Below, in pieces: positions 1 to 8,627 of a DNA stretch of 64,000 nucleotides. Both the position numbers and the translations under genes were made by a program. Source of the DNA: Legionella qingyii. Lineage in GTDB: Bacteria > Pseudomonadota > Gammaproteobacteria > Legionellales > Legionellaceae. How positions within the stretch are numbered: the stretch's first letter is position 1; the number at the start of each line of letters is the position of its first letter. The notes beneath the pieces are model-generated. The model did not search any database. It was not told the DNA's origin and worked only from the letters and a program-made list of their open reading frames with translations. The stretch is from positions 26,723 to 90,722 of the forward strand of contig NZ_QHJG01000017.1 of NCBI RefSeq assembly GCF_003184185.1, read 5' to 3'.

Positions 1-2
1 TT

Positions 3-968
3 GATATTGTTTCCAAAGCAATTAATAACTCGTCCCTCTGGTCCCCTGCGGCAACTACGGTGGGATTGATCGTTGCAGGGGTGATTCTGGTCGTTTTGGC
101 ACTGGTCAGTATTAACATGCTGATTATTCTGATTACTGCCTGGATTTTAACCTATGGCGGCATCATCTTATTAGGGTTTGGTGGCGGACGCTGGACTTGC
201 GATATCGCGATTCAATACTACAAAACAGTGTTGGGTATTGCTTTACAGGCATTTGCGATGATTTTGATTATTGGTATTGGTAAGTCTTTTGTCGATCAAT
301 ATTATGCCGCTATGGCAAAGGACATTCTCTTAAAAGAAATGTTTGTGATGCTCGTTGTATCCATTATTTTGCTGATATTGATTAATAAAATCCCCCCTGT
401 TCTCGCCAGCATTGTATCTGGCGGTGGCGGAGGCAGCGGTGGTATTGGTCTGGGTGGCGCTTTAGGTGCTGCCGGCGTTGCGGGTGCTGCTTTGGCAAGC
501 AGCGCAGGAGCTGTCAGTGCTCAAAGTGCAGGAGGCTTATCCGCTCTTCATGCGGCATTCAAAGCCGCTTCCCAAAGTATGGGTGCTGGTGATTTAGGTT
601 CTGTGTCAGAAGGCAATGTCAGCTCCAAAACCGGCAGTTTGGCACAAGCCATGGGGCAAGCATCCAAATTTGCAGGTTCGTTTGGCTCACATTTAGCATC
701 AGGGACATTTGATGTAGCACGAGAAAAGGCAAGCGCTATGAAGGAGGCAATGGCTGCAACGGTGGCCGAAACTACCGGTGGGAAAATTGCCGATGCAATT
801 CATCAACGGGTGGAATCACAAAACGATTTATCAGCATCTGAACACCAGGATTCAGCATTTCAAAATATTACGTCGATAGGCACTCCAGAAGGAAGTTTCA
901 GTGCCGGAGAAAATGACGATGAAGTCAGCCATTTTGTCAATCGAAAAGCATCTGGAGACTGCCAATGA
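3..968 (+). CDS. trbL: TrbL/VirB6-like conjugative transfer membrane protein (5' truncated)
   Basis: This is the C-terminal part of a polytopic inner-membrane protein of the TrbL/VirB6 type, the channel component of a P-type type IV secretion system. The frame is open to the first base of the window, so the true start lies upstream; a GTG at 60 is internal. Hydrophobic segments fill roughly the first 120 visible residues. They are followed by a glycine/alanine/serine-rich stretch and a hydrophilic tail, a layout typical of TrbL. The stop overlaps the start of traG by 4 bases (ATGA), so the two are translationally coupled. Assignment rests on composition, topology and neighbours rather than a catalytic motif. 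Confidence 0.8.
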   Translation, partial: DIVSKAINNSSLWSPAATTVGLIVAGVILVVLALVSINMLIILITAWILTYGGIILLGFGGGRWTCDIAIQYYKTVLGIALQAFAMILIIGIGKSFVDQYYAAMAKDILLKEMFVMLVVSIILLILINKIPPVLASIVSGGGGGSGGIGLGGALGAAGVAGAALASSAGAVSAQSAGGLSALHAAFKAASQSMGAGDLGSVSEGNVSSKTGSLAQAMGQASKFAGSFGSHLASGTFDVAREKASAMKEAMAATVAETTGGKIADAIHQRVESQNDLSASEHQDSAFQNITSIGTPEGSFSAGENDDEVSHFVNRKASGDCQ

Positions 969-2854
969 ATCTGAGTAAACCCAATAAATCCATTGGTCCA
1001 CAAGTGAGACAAAAACAGGATAACAAGAGGACCATGAGACTCATCGTAATGGTGACTCTGGGATTTTTAATCAGCATGGAGATTGGCACACAATATGTGG
1101 CTTATAAGTTTCATTACCACGAGAATTTAGGTTTTTCATTTGCGCATGTTTATCTACCCTGGAATCTGCTCTGGTGGAACATGAACTATCATCATTACCA
1201 TCCCGAATATTTTAATGCCGCCTTTGGCATGGTGGTGATGAGCAGCTGCCTTTTTTTGATGATGCTGTTGTTCGCTAGTCGCCATTTAAAAAAAGAAAAC
1301 ATCAGCGAATACCTTCACGGCTCAGCCAGATGGGCGAATAAGGATGATTTGAACAATGCTGGTTTGCTTGACCAGGAGGAAGGTGTGTATGTTGGGGCGA
1401 TTGAAGATGCGCAGGGAGAAATTCATTATTTGCGCCATAATGGGCCGGAGCATGTTTTAACCTATGCACCAACGCGATCCGGAAAAGGTGTTGGCCTTGT
1501 AATCCCTACCCTTTTATCGTGGAAGCATTCCTGCGTGATTACCGATTTAAAAGGCGAGCTTTGGGCCATGACCGCTGGCTGGAGACAAAAGCATGCTAAC
1601 AATAAAGTGATTCGCTTTGAACCAGCAACATTAACTGGCTCAGCCCGTTGGAATCCGCTTGATGAAATCAGAGTGGGTACAGAATCAGAGGTGGGTGACG
1701 TACAAAATTTGGCAACACTTGTGGTTGATCCTGATGGTAAAGGGTTAGAAACGCACTGGCAGAAAACATCGCAAGCCCTTTTGGTTGGTTTTATTCTGCA
1801 TGCGATTTACAAACTAAACAACCAGGGGGAGCCGGCCACATTTCCCAACATTGACCGTATGCTGGTGGATCCCAATATTAATATTGCCGACCTGCTCATT
1901 GAAATGACCCAATACCCGCATATTGAAGGAAAAACCCATCCCGTTATTTCAGCCTCCGCCCGTGACATGATAGACCGCCCCGAGGAAGAAGCAGGCTCTG
2001 TGTTATCCACTTTAAAATCTTATCTGGCGTTATATCGTGACCCAGTAGTTGCTCATAACATATCTGCCTCAGATTTTTGCATCCGCGATTTAATGAACTA
2101 TGAAAGTCCTGTGAGTCTCTATATTGTTACTCAACCCAATGATAAAGCAAGGCTTCAGCCTCTGATTAGGGTCATGATTAATATGATAGTGAGGTTATTG
2201 GCTGACAAAATGGAGTTTGAGCGTGTATCGGATGACAAAGGTTTAGCTTATGTCAGAACGAAAAAAACGTATAAGCATCGATTGCTTTACATGATCGATG
2301 AATTTCCAAGTCTTGGAAAACTCGATATTCTGCAAGAGTCATTAGCGTTCGTTGCGGGTTATGGTTTGAAGTTTTACTTAATTTGTCAGGACATTAATCA
2401 GCTTAAAAGCCGTGAACGTGGTTATGGTCCTGATGAAACCATCACGTCTAATTGCCATATTCAAAATGCTTATCCACCTAACCGAGTTGAAACAGCAGAA
2501 CATCTTTCCAAACTGACAGGCCAAACGACGATTGTTAAAGAACACATCACCACCAGCGGCAAACGTTTTTCAACGTTCTTAAATCAAATCTCCAAAACCG
2601 TGCAGGAAGTATCAAGACCTCTTTTAACCGTTGATGAGTGTTTGCGTATGCCTGGCCCCAAAAAAGACTCCGATGGTTTTATCCGTGAGGCTGGTGATAT
2701 GGTGGTTTATGTCGCTGGTTTTCCTGCGATTTATGGGAAGCAGCCACTTTATTTTAACGATCCAGTTTTCTTAGCCAGAGCATCTGTCGAGGCACCAGTA
2801 CACTCAGATATTTTGCGTGCTCGTTTAAGTGACGATGAGATCATCAAGTTATGA
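965..2854 (+). CDS. traG: Type IV coupling protein TraG/VirD4
   Basis: This is the coupling ATPase that brings the relaxase-DNA complex to the conjugation pore at the inner membrane. Two N-terminal membrane segments (about residues 23-42 and 84-104) precede the ATPase domain. Walker A is APTRSGKGVG at residues 168-177 and Walker B is MIDEFPSLG at about 443-451. The length of 629 residues is normal for TraG. It overlaps trbL upstream and traF downstream by 4 bases each, so trbL-traG-traF form one unit. In RP4 traG follows traI; here it follows trbL, so the Tra1 module is split. Confidence 0.95.
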   Translation: MNLSKPNKSIGPQVRQKQDNKRTMRLIVMVTLGFLISMEIGTQYVAYKFHYHENLGFSFAHVYLPWNLLWWNMNYHHYHPEYFNAAFGMVVMSSCLFLMMLLFASRHLKKENISEYLHGSARWANKDDLNNAGLLDQEEGVYVGAIEDAQGEIHYLRHNGPEHVLTYAPTRSGKGVGLVIPTLLSWKHSCVITDLKGELWAMTAGWRQKHANNKVIRFEPATLTGSARWNPLDEIRVGTESEVGDVQNLATLVVDPDGKGLETHWQKTSQALLVGFILHAIYKLNNQGEPATFPNIDRMLVDPNINIADLLIEMTQYPHIEGKTHPVISASARDMIDRPEEEAGSVLSTLKSYLALYRDPVVAHNISASDFCIRDLMNYESPVSLYIVTQPNDKARLQPLIRVMINMIVRLLADKMEFERVSDDKGLAYVRTKKTYKHRLLYMIDEFPSLGKLDILQESLAFVAGYGLKFYLICQDINQLKSRERGYGPDETITSNCHIQNAYPPNRVETAEHLSKLTGQTTIVKEHITTSGKRFSTFLNQISKTVQEVSRPLLTVDECLRMPGPKKDSDGFIREAGDMVVYVAGFPAIYGKQPLYFNDPVFLARASVEAPVHSDILRARLSDDEIIKL

Positions 2855-3396
2855 AAAAATTGTCCGTCTTCATCGCTATTTTCTTTATATGTCTTATTGC
2901 TTTAGGCGCACTGTTCCATGCTATGGGTTTTAGGATAAACCTGACTGAATCCATACCTATAGGCTTATATCGCATCACCAGTGCAGAATCTCTCAAAAAT
3001 GCTTATGTGATTTTTTGTCCTGATGACAGGAAGTCGTTTAGGTTAGCCAAGAACAGAGGCTATATAGACCATGGTCTTAATTGTGGTGGATATGGTTATT
3101 TAATGAAAAAAGTCGTGGCTCTATCTGGCGATATTCTCTCGGTGACAACCGAAGGTGTTTTTGTGAATCACATGCTAATCCCCTATTCAAAACCAAAATT
3201 ACAGGATGGGATGAACCGCACATTACCTCAATGGCAGGTAATGAATTACCAACTTCAAAAAGAGGAAATCCTGACAATGACCAGTCAAAGCGAATGGTCA
3301 TTCGATGGTCGATATTATGGTCTTGTTCACACAAGACAAATCAAAGGAATGATCACACCCGTATGGTTAATTAATAAACGGGAGAATACCACATGA
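2851..3396 (+). CDS. traF: TraF conjugative transfer signal-peptidase-like protease
   Basis: This is a serine protease of the S26/TraF family. In RP4 the homologue matures and cyclises the TrbC pilin. An N-terminal hydrophobic segment (residues 3-25) anchors it in the inner membrane. The nucleophile region ESIPIGLY places Ser at residue 34, and MKKVVALSGD places the general-base Lys at 86 or 87, both close to the RP4 TraF positions. Its 181 residues match the family. It overlaps traG by 4 bases, and an ATGA overlap starts a tiny downstream frame at 3393. Confidence 0.9.
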   Translation: MKKLSVFIAIFFICLIALGALFHAMGFRINLTESIPIGLYRITSAESLKNAYVIFCPDDRKSFRLAKNRGYIDHGLNCGGYGYLMKKVVALSGDILSVTTEGVFVNHMLIPYSKPKLQDGMNRTLPQWQVMNYQLQKEEILTMTSQSEWSFDGRYYGLVHTRQIKGMITPVWLINKRENTT

Positions 3397-3452
3397 TTAA
3401 TGAAATCAAATTAATGGGGAAAATAATTTGGTTTCTGATAATAATATCATAA
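3393..3452 (+). CDS. 19-residue hydrophobic ORF overlapping traF (possible remnant)
   Basis: A frame of 19 codons starts in an ATGA overlap with the traF stop, continuing the translational coupling of trbL-traG-traF. The peptide has a basic start and a hydrophobic end (IIWFLIIIS). It may be the surviving start of a further transfer gene cut off when the 3462-4829 cargo gene inserted, a tiny membrane peptide, or chance. There is no homology evidence. Confidence 0.25.
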   Translation: MINEIKLMGKIIWFLIIIS

Positions 3453-3461
3453 CGAAATAGG

Positions 3462-4829
3462 CTATTTGCTACGAAGCTTTTTAATAAAAGGATTCAATTT
3501 TTTTTTTATTAACTCAAGTGTTAAGCTTTCATTATAATAAACATAAACAATGGAAACGCCATTTTGCCTACAAAGCTCTTTTTTTCTTAAATCTCTTTCT
3601 TTGTTTTTTATTAAAGCTGTTTCACCGCCAAAAAAGTCAACTGGCTCAAAATGTTGTCTACCTTGGTATTCCAATGCCAAAGATATTTCAGGAAAATAGA
3701 CATCAAGACTTTGACTACCCAGCCAGGTAGGGCTGGCTTCCCGCAATATTTTAAATTCTGGAAGTAGCTCCTTGGCGAATAGAAACATATTATTTTCATT
3801 AATCCATTTGGGTTGGTTAAATATATAGTTTAAATTATGGTAAATCCAACTCCATTTTGGGTCTTTATAATAGAAAAATGAAAGAGGTCCAAAACAATAT
3901 TGTAAAGTTTTGTCAGGAATACCAAATTGTCTTTTACACTCATCAAAGCCGTATTTCTGTATTATGCATACATGGCAAATTGTATTCCGCCTCGGTAAGC
4001 AAACTATATCAGATAACATTAAAAGATTATCTTTTCGAGCGGTTGGAGGATTAGATGCCAATAAATGCTCGTGGAATTCCCTGGAGCAGGAGCATATATA
4101 TCGTTTACCAGAAATAAGATTAAAATAAGTTATTTCCTGATGCTTAGAATTAAACATTTCAAAATCACAAAGATAAAACCATTCTGGCACCATTTTATCC
4201 TGAAGTTTTTCAATGGTTTCAGGAGATAGTTGGGTGAGAATGTTTTTAACCCTAAAAGAAAATCTTAATTTATTGATGAAAATATTTGTTTGGGTTTTTA
4301 GTTCTTTTATTGCAACGTCTTTTTTTGCTATCCGTGTAAACTCTATTTCATGTAAATAATTATTGCTTAATATTTTTCCATCCATAAAATAAAATAAGTG
4401 ATATTCATTATTCTTATTATTTCTTATATGTCCGGACTTTATAGGAAAGTATTTCATTACAACACCTTTTATGAATGGATTGAACTCAACTTTGTCTTGC
4501 CTCATTTTCTGTATTTTAATTATTGAGGAAAGTTCAAAAGTCAGTTCTTTATCAAGGTAATTAAAGCCGAAGCCATGAGTCAAAGTTTTTGGTTGCTTAC
4601 ATTTAATAACAGTATCCATTACAAAATCATTCTTTATTAGGAGGTTACTATATTTCGACAAATAATTTGACATTGCAATTTTTAAAGCATATTCGATACT
4701 TGCAGAAAGATCCTGAAATATATGCTTTTCTAATGTATCTTTTAGGGCTTTTTCAAAAACATCAGTTTCTATGCCTAATCGGAGTTCCATAAGATTAATT
4801 AAATAGTAATTCTTTTTATTGTAGGCCAA
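3462..4829 (-). CDS. Putative PD-(D/E)XK/Vsr-like nuclease with cysteine motif
   Basis: This is a 455-residue protein I do not recognise as a named family. The last 80 residues have the pattern of a small endonuclease fold: SLDVYF (Asp376), then LALEYQGRQHFEP (Glu387, Gln389, His393), then a basic helix KERDLRKKELC and a hydrophobic strand. This pattern occurs in Vsr/DUF559-like and phage-associated nucleases. Upstream, about residues 240-305, several cysteines (CSC, and later CHVC) could bind zinc. It sits alone, antiparallel to traG-traF, between traF and the relaxase. It is therefore cargo rather than transfer machinery; a defence or homing role is an inference. Confidence 0.6.
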   Translation of the reverse strand: MAYNKKNYYLINLMELRLGIETDVFEKALKDTLEKHIFQDLSASIEYALKIAMSNYLSKYSNLLIKNDFVMDTVIKCKQPKTLTHGFGFNYLDKELTFELSSIIKIQKMRQDKVEFNPFIKGVVMKYFPIKSGHIRNNKNNEYHLFYFMDGKILSNNYLHEIEFTRIAKKDVAIKELKTQTNIFINKLRFSFRVKNILTQLSPETIEKLQDKMVPEWFYLCDFEMFNSKHQEITYFNLISGKRYICSCSREFHEHLLASNPPTARKDNLLMLSDIVCLPRRNTICHVCIIQKYGFDECKRQFGIPDKTLQYCFGPLSFFYYKDPKWSWIYHNLNYIFNQPKWINENNMFLFAKELLPEFKILREASPTWLGSQSLDVYFPEISLALEYQGRQHFEPVDFFGGETALIKNKERDLRKKELCRQNGVSIVYVYYNESLTLELIKKKLNPFIKKLRSK

Positions 4830-4947
4830 AAAAGTGAAGTTAACGGCAAGATTGCCGAGAAATATATGAACGATCTATTTTTTTTGTAATCTTATCCATA
4901 GCAATTCTAGATTAGAAAACTAATGCGTTACAAAATAACACTATTAC

Positions 4948-6819
4948 TCACTTCACTTTATTTTTTGATGTCCTTTTCCGCTCTAGCCCAGGAACTTTCC
5001 GTCGCACATGGTTATCAGGTTGGAGTCTTTGCTGCTCCAGCTGATCATGTGCATTATCCTGCAATAACACTTGACCTCCTCCGGTGAGCTGAACCAGATC
5101 GCATTCGGACAGATTTCGCAAGCTGTTGTGATCTTTGGCTGGCGAGCCTTGTCTAATGCTGAAAGTGTTGGGCTTTTTACTGCCTCTTCTATTGCCTGTG
5201 GCTGTTCCAACAGCCTCATGGTTTCCAGAAGTTCTTCTTCGATGGTTTTGTTGGTTTGATCTTGATTGTTCATGAGATTTCTCCTGTTCAAAATTTAGCT
5301 TTTGACGTTGGTTTTCCAAATCCAAATCAGCAAAAGTGATTGGCATTTGATATTGAATAACAATTTGCAAGATAATCTTTTTAAATAGTGGAGACCCGCT
5401 CACACAAATACAGTCACAGTAGCGCTTCCTTGCCATTTCCAATGCTCTTTTAAGCGCAGGAATAGACCCGCCTTTAGAAATGATAATTTCTTTTCCATTG
5501 TCTCTAATAACACCGTTACCCTTTTTATAAATCTCAGTGCCTTCTTTAGTAACAGAGTCGATTGGTCCAAAATTTAAAGAAGGAAAAACTGAGTCTGCAC
5601 CTGATATGGTGTAATCATGGTTATTTTTACGATTACGATAACGCATTGCCACTAAGGCATCCTGGTCGCCACCTTGCGCTTTTTGTTTCAGCCAATCAGC
5701 CCAGGTTTTGTTTTGGTGGGAATCTATTAACCGGCTACGTTCTTTTGCGTAATTTTTCCTTATGCTATCAATATCATTAAGCAAAGTTTTGTTTATGTGC
5801 TGATATAGATACTTTTTCTGTACTTTAGAAAGGTTCATTAATTTCAAAGCCGCTCGTTTAATTCGCCCTCGCTTTTTCGCCTTTTCAATAAGTTTAACTC
5901 TAGCCTCGCGTAACTGCTTAAGCTTTTCTGTAATAAAGAGTTTATTGTGTGATTTTTCATGCTGAAATTCAGCATATAGATTGGAACCAATTACTTTTTT
6001 ATTTAATGGTTCATAACGATATACATTTGATACATGTTCATTGTCTTCTGAATAGCATGGTACGAATAAACCTAGTCTGGATTCGAGATTTTTTTTAGAG
6101 AAGGTTCTAGAAATTGAACTTGCTTTAACGGTAAGCCCTTGGACATTACAAAACACAAAACCATTGGCTTTAACACGCATCATCAATCCATGCTCTGCCA
6201 AATTACTATGAATCACCTTCCAGCTACTGGCTGCCTCGATTTTTTCTTTGCAGTGCCGCTTCATCCAATTAATCAAGCTTTCAATACCTGAATGGTATTC
6301 CATATCGTCAGCAATATTTTCTGAACGGCTTTTACGAGTTTGATGATTAGTTATTTTAAGATCTAATTCAGTTTCGAGCTTGGATGCAACCTCGGCAAAG
6401 GTCTTATATGCCCTATAAGGTTCAATCATATTAAAAGTTTGGGGATGAATTTTATTAATCGCAACATGAATATGAAGATTGTCTGTGTCATGATGAACAA
6501 CGGAGATTCTTTGATGTTCTTTAAATCCAATCGACGATGCCACTCTGTCTTCAATTTCTTGTAAAGCTTGAGATGAAGGATTTTCTCCTGGGGCGAAAGA
6601 AATGAGCATATGATAGGTTTTATCGCCCAACGCTCGCTGGTTTCTAGCCTGTGTTGCCAATACCTCCTGAACAGCCCAAATGGGATCGATACTATTACAG
6701 TTTGATAATCTGACTTTACCCACACGTTCCTTCTTATTTTGTGTATTACAAAGGTACTGAACAAGACCCGAAAAACTACTAAGCCTTGTTTTCTTCATAG
6801 GAATATGGCGAATAATCAT
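4948..6819 (-). CDS. traI: TraI relaxase, MOBP family, with LPD7-like domain
   Basis: This DNA relaxase nicks oriT and pilots the transferred strand. The catalytic residues fall at the same positions as in RP4 TraI: Tyr22 (in LVQYLCN), Ser74 (in MLISFAPGE) and the metal-binding histidine motif HHDTDNLHIHVAINKIHP at 109-126, including His116. Residues of about 400-505 resemble an LPD7 domain. The last 110 or so residues are polar and low in complexity, and they overlap a second, out-of-frame gene (4983-5273). Its start overlaps the traJ stop by 4 bases. At 623 residues it is a little shorter than RP4 TraI (about 730). Confidence 0.95.
   Translation of the reverse strand: MIIRHIPMKKTRLSSFSGLVQYLCNTQNKKERVGKVRLSNCNSIDPIWAVQEVLATQARNQRALGDKTYHMLISFAPGENPSSQALQEIEDRVASSIGFKEHQRISVVHHDTDNLHIHVAINKIHPQTFNMIEPYRAYKTFAEVASKLETELDLKITNHQTRKSRSENIADDMEYHSGIESLINWMKRHCKEKIEAASSWKVIHSNLAEHGLMMRVKANGFVFCNVQGLTVKASSISRTFSKKNLESRLGLFVPCYSEDNEHVSNVYRYEPLNKKVIGSNLYAEFQHEKSHNKLFITEKLKQLREARVKLIEKAKKRGRIKRAALKLMNLSKVQKKYLYQHINKTLLNDIDSIRKNYAKERSRLIDSHQNKTWADWLKQKAQGGDQDALVAMRYRNRKNNHDYTISGADSVFPSLNFGPIDSVTKEGTEIYKKGNGVIRDNGKEIIISKGGSIPALKRALEMARKRYCDCICVSGSPLFKKIILQIVIQYQMPITFADLDLENQRQKLNFEQEKSHEQSRSNQQNHRRRTSGNHEAVGTATGNRRGSKKPNTFSIRQGSPAKDHNSLRNLSECDLVQLTGGGQVLLQDNAHDQLEQQRLQPDNHVRRKVPGLERKRTSKNKVK
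4983..5273 (-). CDS. Small cysteine-containing protein nested in traI (traH position)
   Basis: A 96-codon frame lies wholly inside the 3' part of traI in another frame. The start is the ATG at 5273, not the in-frame ATG at 5291, because AGGAGA at 5280-5285 sits 6 bases upstream. The protein has an acidic N-terminal helix (TIEEELLETMRLLEQ) and a C-terminal cysteine set (Cys52, 55, 69, 71, 90: CxxC and CxC) suggesting a metal site. Its composition looks more protein-like than the traI tail it overlaps. RP4 traH, which stabilises the relaxosome, is also nested in traI. Equivalence is positional only. Confidence 0.6.
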   Translation of the reverse strand: MNNQDQTNKTIEEELLETMRLLEQPQAIEEAVKSPTLSALDKARQPKITTACEICPNAIWFSSPEEVKCYCRIMHMISWSSKDSNLITMCDGKFLG

Positions 6820-7169
6820 AGTTTTTTTACCACTTCAAACATCGCATCCTGAGTGGTTTGAATACGTGCTAACAATGTTTTTATTGCTTGGAGGTCGAAG
6901 TGTGCAACACGTTTATCCTGAGTCAACCATAGTTTTAACAGTCCACCAAGCCGTCCTAAGTCTCCATTAATCTTGGCTAACTGCAGTATATAATCCTTAT
7001 CAACATTACTTTGAATTTGATAACCGAGACTAATCCTTCTTAAATACTCGGCAATTGAAAGCCCAGCTGTAGCTGCATTCGATTTAATTTGAATTTCTTC
7101 AGAAGGCAAAACAGGTACGCGAAGATGACGACCATTTTTTCTGGTGGATGTTTTAAGTTTCTCGTCCAT
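6816..7169 (-). CDS. traJ: TraJ/MobC relaxosome accessory protein
   Basis: This is an oriT-binding protein of the IncP TraJ type, which recognises an inverted repeat next to nic and recruits TraI. The 117 residues (RP4 TraJ is about 123) have a basic N-terminus, a ribbon-helix-helix-like segment (RVPVLPSEEIQIKSNAATAG, then EYLRRISLG), and a C-terminal helical part. It is the first gene leftward of oriT and overlaps traI by 4 bases, the RP4 arrangement. Confidence 0.85.
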   Translation of the reverse strand: MDEKLKTSTRKNGRHLRVPVLPSEEIQIKSNAATAGLSIAEYLRRISLGYQIQSNVDKDYILQLAKINGDLGRLGGLLKLWLTQDKRVAHFDLQAIKTLLARIQTTQDAMFEVVKKL

Positions 7170-7279
7170 AAGGATGCCGACCTCTTAATTAAGTGGTTAT
7201 GCAATCCTTTGAGTATCGATTTGATCTCAAAACACAGTTTTTTTGTTGAGCACCGAAGGTGCGAATAAGATTAATGAGG

Positions 7280-7330
7280 TTTGGTAGCCAGCTTGCTGGT
7301 TAGCTAACTTCACCTATCTTGCCCTGCGTT
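7280..7330. other. oriT: oriT core: nic site and TraJ-type inverted repeat
   Basis: The stretch CTTCACCTATCTTGCCC closely matches the RP4 nic region (CACCTATCCTG/CCC). By analogy the nick falls after the G at 7321, in TATCTTG (7315-7321). A perfect inverted repeat CCAGC-TT-GCTGG lies just upstream at 7288-7299, the relative position of the TraJ-binding repeat in RP4. The site lies between divergent traJI and traKLM, as in IncP plasmids. The single difference from RP4 in the nic heptamer is C to T at position 5. Confidence 0.85.
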
Positions 7331-7400
7331 TTAAGTTCATTAAATGGGATACTATCAGGTAATTTTATGTAATTTCAAGGTTATTTTTCGTAACGCCCTA

Positions 7401-7460
7401 TTAATTACTTATAATTACCATTAATTACGATAAGTTACACTTAAGTACGTTTAATGGTTT
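7401..7460. repeat. Six 10-bp helically phased repeats between nic and traK
   Basis: Six consecutive 10-bp units follow one another without spacing: TTAATTACTT, ATAATTACCA, TTAATTACGA, TAAGTTACAC, TTAAGTACGT and a degenerate TTAATGGTTT. A further AATTAC is at 7465-7470, out of register. The consensus is roughly TTAAKTACNN. A 10-bp period puts every copy on the same helix face, as expected for an array bound by a protein or for intrinsic bending. They lie in the 391-bp gap holding oriT, directly upstream of traK, so TraK (which wraps oriT DNA in RP4) is the natural candidate ligand. Confidence 0.75.
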
Positions 7461-7560
7461 ATTTAATTACGCTAAAAGGAAGGAAAATTACATACCCTAT
7501 TGCAGTCTAACGTAATATTTCATACCATCGAAGAGAACAACAATAAATTGACAATATGAC

Positions 7561-7902
7561 ATGGGAAACTCCCTCAGCGAACGAATCGCAGCCAAGCAGA
7601 TAAATAGGAAATGCTCTGATAAATCGGTCAACAAAGCCGCTTTTCTTGCGCTAAAAAAAGATATCGCTTCAGCGCTAGCCGACGGCTGGTCTATAAAGCT
7701 TGTCTGGGAAACCTTAGTTGAAGAAGGCAAAATCTCATTTTCATATAAAACATTTTGTGGCTATGTAGCACGTTTGATTGCTGCAGAAAAAAAGCCATCT
7801 ATGCAGGAGAACACCAAGGATGAACAGGCTAAAAGTAAGGCAAAAAACGAAATTCGCGGCTTTACTTTTAATCCCAAACCCAACTTGGAGGAACTCTTGT
7901 AA
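7561..7902 (+). CDS. traK: TraK-like oriT-binding protein
   Basis: This is a 113-residue basic protein, the first gene rightward of oriT, matching the place and size class of RP4 TraK (about 134 residues), which binds oriT and aids relaxosome activity. It begins MGNSLSERIAAKQ and carries a helix-turn-helix-like middle (WETLVEEGKISFSYKTFCGYVARLI), followed by a lysine-rich linker. Its stop overlaps the traL start (TAATG). No strong ribosome binding site is visible at the ATG at 7561. The assignment is mainly by synteny plus resemblance. Confidence 0.8.
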   Translation: MGNSLSERIAAKQINRKCSDKSVNKAAFLALKKDIASALADGWSIKLVWETLVEEGKISFSYKTFCGYVARLIAAEKKPSMQENTKDEQAKSKAKNEIRGFTFNPKPNLEELL

Positions 7903-8627
7903 TGGCAAAAATACATATCACACTGCAGGGAAAAGGCGGTGTCGGCAAATCATTTATTTCAGCAACCACTGCACAATACAAATATCACAAAGGCCAAGCC
8001 CCATTGTGCATTGACACCGACCCTATCAATTCAACCTTTCATGGTTTTAAAGCCTTAAATGTTGACCATATTCAAGTCATGAGCGGCGATGAAATCAACC
8101 CACGGCTTTTCGATGCCCTCATCGAAAAAATTGTCGTAACAACTAATGATGTAGTCATTGACAACGGTGCCAGTTCTTTTGTACCGCTATCTCATTACCT
8201 CATAAGCAACCAAGTTCCAGCTTTATTAAAAGAATTAGGCCATGAAATGGTGATTCATACGGTCATCACCGGCGGCCAGGCCTTGTTGGACACCATTAAT
8301 GGTTTTGCACAGCTGATTGACCAGTTTTCAAATGAAGCACAGTTTGTCGTCTGGCTCAATCCCTATTGGGGAGCCATAGAGCATGAGGGCAAAGCCTTTG
8401 AACAAATGAAAGCTTACCGAGATAACAAAGATCGAATATCAGCCTTAATTCAAATTCCTGACCTGAAAAAAGAAACCTACAGCCGGGATCTAACAGAGAT
8501 GCTACAACAAAAACTAACTTTTAATGAAGTACTGGCAATGCCAGAAAAAAACCTTATGACCCGTCAGCGATTAAAGATCATTCGCGATCAGTTGTTCGGC
8601 CAATTAGATAATGCCATGGTGATCTAA
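7902..8627 (+). CDS. traL: TraL ParA-like ATPase
   Basis: This is a P-loop ATPase of the ParA/MinD superfamily with a deviant Walker A LQGKGGVGKSFISA at about residues 8-21 and a Walker A' region CIDTDPINSTFHG at about 38-50. The length of 241 residues equals that of RP4 TraL. It lies between traK and traM with one-base overlaps at both ends, so the three genes form an operon. In IncP plasmids TraL is non-essential and of unclear role; ATP binding is supported, function is inferred. Confidence 0.9.
   Translation: MAKIHITLQGKGGVGKSFISATTAQYKYHKGQAPLCIDTDPINSTFHGFKALNVDHIQVMSGDEINPRLFDALIEKIVVTTNDVVIDNGASSFVPLSHYLISNQVPALLKELGHEMVIHTVITGGQALLDTINGFAQLIDQFSNEAQFVVWLNPYWGAIEHEGKAFEQMKAYRDNKDRISALIQIPDLKKETYSRDLTEMLQQKLTFNEVLAMPEKNLMTRQRLKIIRDQLFGQLDNAMVI

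Noticed and set aside
2851..3396. Treating traF as a general leader peptidase LepB
   Set aside because: Short length, S26 TraF-type motifs and overlap with traG fit conjugative TraF.
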